This document shows, piece after piece, positions 14,661 through 15,052 of a stretch of 15,052 nucleotides of DNA. Position 1 is the stretch's first letter. Every line of letters begins with the position of its first letter. Location of the stretch: the NCBI GenBank assembly GCA_045580025.1, contig JAZNNB010000054.1, positions 1 to 15,052 on the forward strand. The letters run 5' to 3'. The notes beneath the pieces are model-generated. The model had not been told where the DNA came from, did not search any database, and saw nothing but the letters and a program-made list of their open reading frames with translations. The position numbers and the translations under genes are program-made. Source of the DNA: SIG440 sp045580025. GTDB taxonomy: Bacteria; Bacillota; Clostridia; Monoglobales; Monoglobaceae.

Positions 14661-14693
14661 ACAAAACCCCTGCCTTGACAGCAGGGGTTTTGT
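14661..14693 (-). terminator. Second hairpin, terminator for the convergent epimerase gene, probably bidirectional
   Basis: A 13-bp perfect stem (ACAAAACCCCTGC with GCAGGGGTTTTGT) has a 7-nt loop. On the minus strand it begins 16 nt after the epimerase stop and ends in TTTTGTTGT. On the plus strand the right arm GGGGTTTTGTGTT also fits, making it a backup for serS. Confidence 0.8.
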
Positions 14694-14709
14694 GTTATTC
14701 GTATATAAT

Positions 14710-15052
14710 TTATTTCCAGAAACCACAGATATCTTTCTTTTCTTCAATCAGATGAAGAATCATCAGCATTCTGGGAAGATGGAATGGACCTTTGAATATA
14801 TTACCCTTGAGGTAGTTGGCAGGAGTGTTGTCATAGTGGAGATAACCATACCATTCTCCATATTCTTTGTCGGCAAAGTTTGTGAATGCATAGTCAAGAA
14901 GCTGTTCATAGCTTTCGAGATATTTCTTGTCACCAAAAACTTCATATGCCATACGGTTTGCAATGATAGCTTCATTCTGGGGCCACCAGAGCTTCATATC
15001 CCATTCAAGCGCAGTTGGAGGATTGCCCAATACGTCTGTAAAGGAAATGATA
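14710..15052 (-). CDS. N-acylglucosamine 2-epimerase family protein, C-terminal part (5' end outside window)
   Basis: This fragment of 113 residues is in frame to the right edge and ends at a TAA at 14712-14710. It belongs to the AGE family, whose (alpha/alpha)6-barrel enzymes epimerise N-acetylglucosamine and N-acetylmannosamine or related sugars such as cellobiose and mannose. Typical C-terminal motifs are KLWWPQNEAI, YGEWYGYLHYD and KGPFHLPRMLM. The last contains the histidine that serves as an acid/base residue in characterised members. Full proteins are about 390-410 residues, so roughly 70 percent, including the start, is missing. It is convergent with serS. The exact substrate (N-acetylmannosamine or cellobiose/mannose-type sugars) cannot be decided from this fragment. 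A TTG at 15030 is an internal codon, not a start. Confidence 0.85.
   Translation of the reverse strand, partial: IISFTDVLGNPPTALEWDMKLWWPQNEAIIANRMAYEVFGDKKYLESYEQLLDYAFTNFADKEYGEWYGYLHYDNTPANYLKGNIFKGPFHLPRMLMILHLIEEKKDICGFWK

Overview
The window looks like a chromosomal segment of a low-to-moderate-GC Firmicute, most likely a member of the Clostridia. The evidence is a Gram-positive-type replicative polymerase (PolC), ispG directly upstream of polC, strong AGGAGG-type ribosome binding sites, sigma-A-type promoters, a Soj/Spo0J (ParA/ParB) pair with Bacillus-type parS sites, and parAB followed by serS. No species can be named from the sequence alone. No phage, insertion sequence, CRISPR array, rRNA or tRNA was seen.

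Layout. (1) Positions 1-1342, minus strand: a phosphoglucomutase/phosphomannomutase (PgcA type) that runs off the left edge. (2) Positions 1343-1482: a short spacer with two back-to-back sigma-A-like promoters, one for the mutase and one for the rightward genes. (3) Positions 1483-10854, plus strand: a tightly packed run of rpiB (pentose phosphate isomerisation), ispG (MEP isoprenoid pathway), polC (replicative DNA polymerase), a tex/ydcI RNA-binding transcription factor and a MATE-family transporter. The genes are 23 nt apart or less, some overlapping, and the run ends at a clear intrinsic terminator. (4) Positions 10891-10944: two perfect parS palindromes, the first flush against that terminator. 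(5) Positions 11050-14617, plus strand: parA, parB, a small unrecognised membrane-anchored coiled-coil protein, and serS, closed by a terminator. (6) Positions 14661-14693: a second hairpin that can terminate in both directions. (7) Positions 14710-15052, minus strand: the C-terminal part of an N-acylglucosamine 2-epimerase family protein that runs off the right edge.

How the parts work together. The window is dominated by housekeeping functions: sugar-phosphate supply on both sides of the divergent promoter, isoprenoid precursors for cell-wall carriers, DNA replication, chromosome segregation and serine tRNA charging. The parS sites just upstream of parAB give a cis nucleation point for ParB beside its own gene and suggest the region lies in the origin half of the chromosome, though no oriC or DnaA-box cluster is visible. 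I do not see a clearly new multi-gene system. The best candidate for something undescribed is the 136-residue membrane-anchored coiled-coil protein between parB and serS. The parS/terminator/promoter block upstream of parA also merits a second look.
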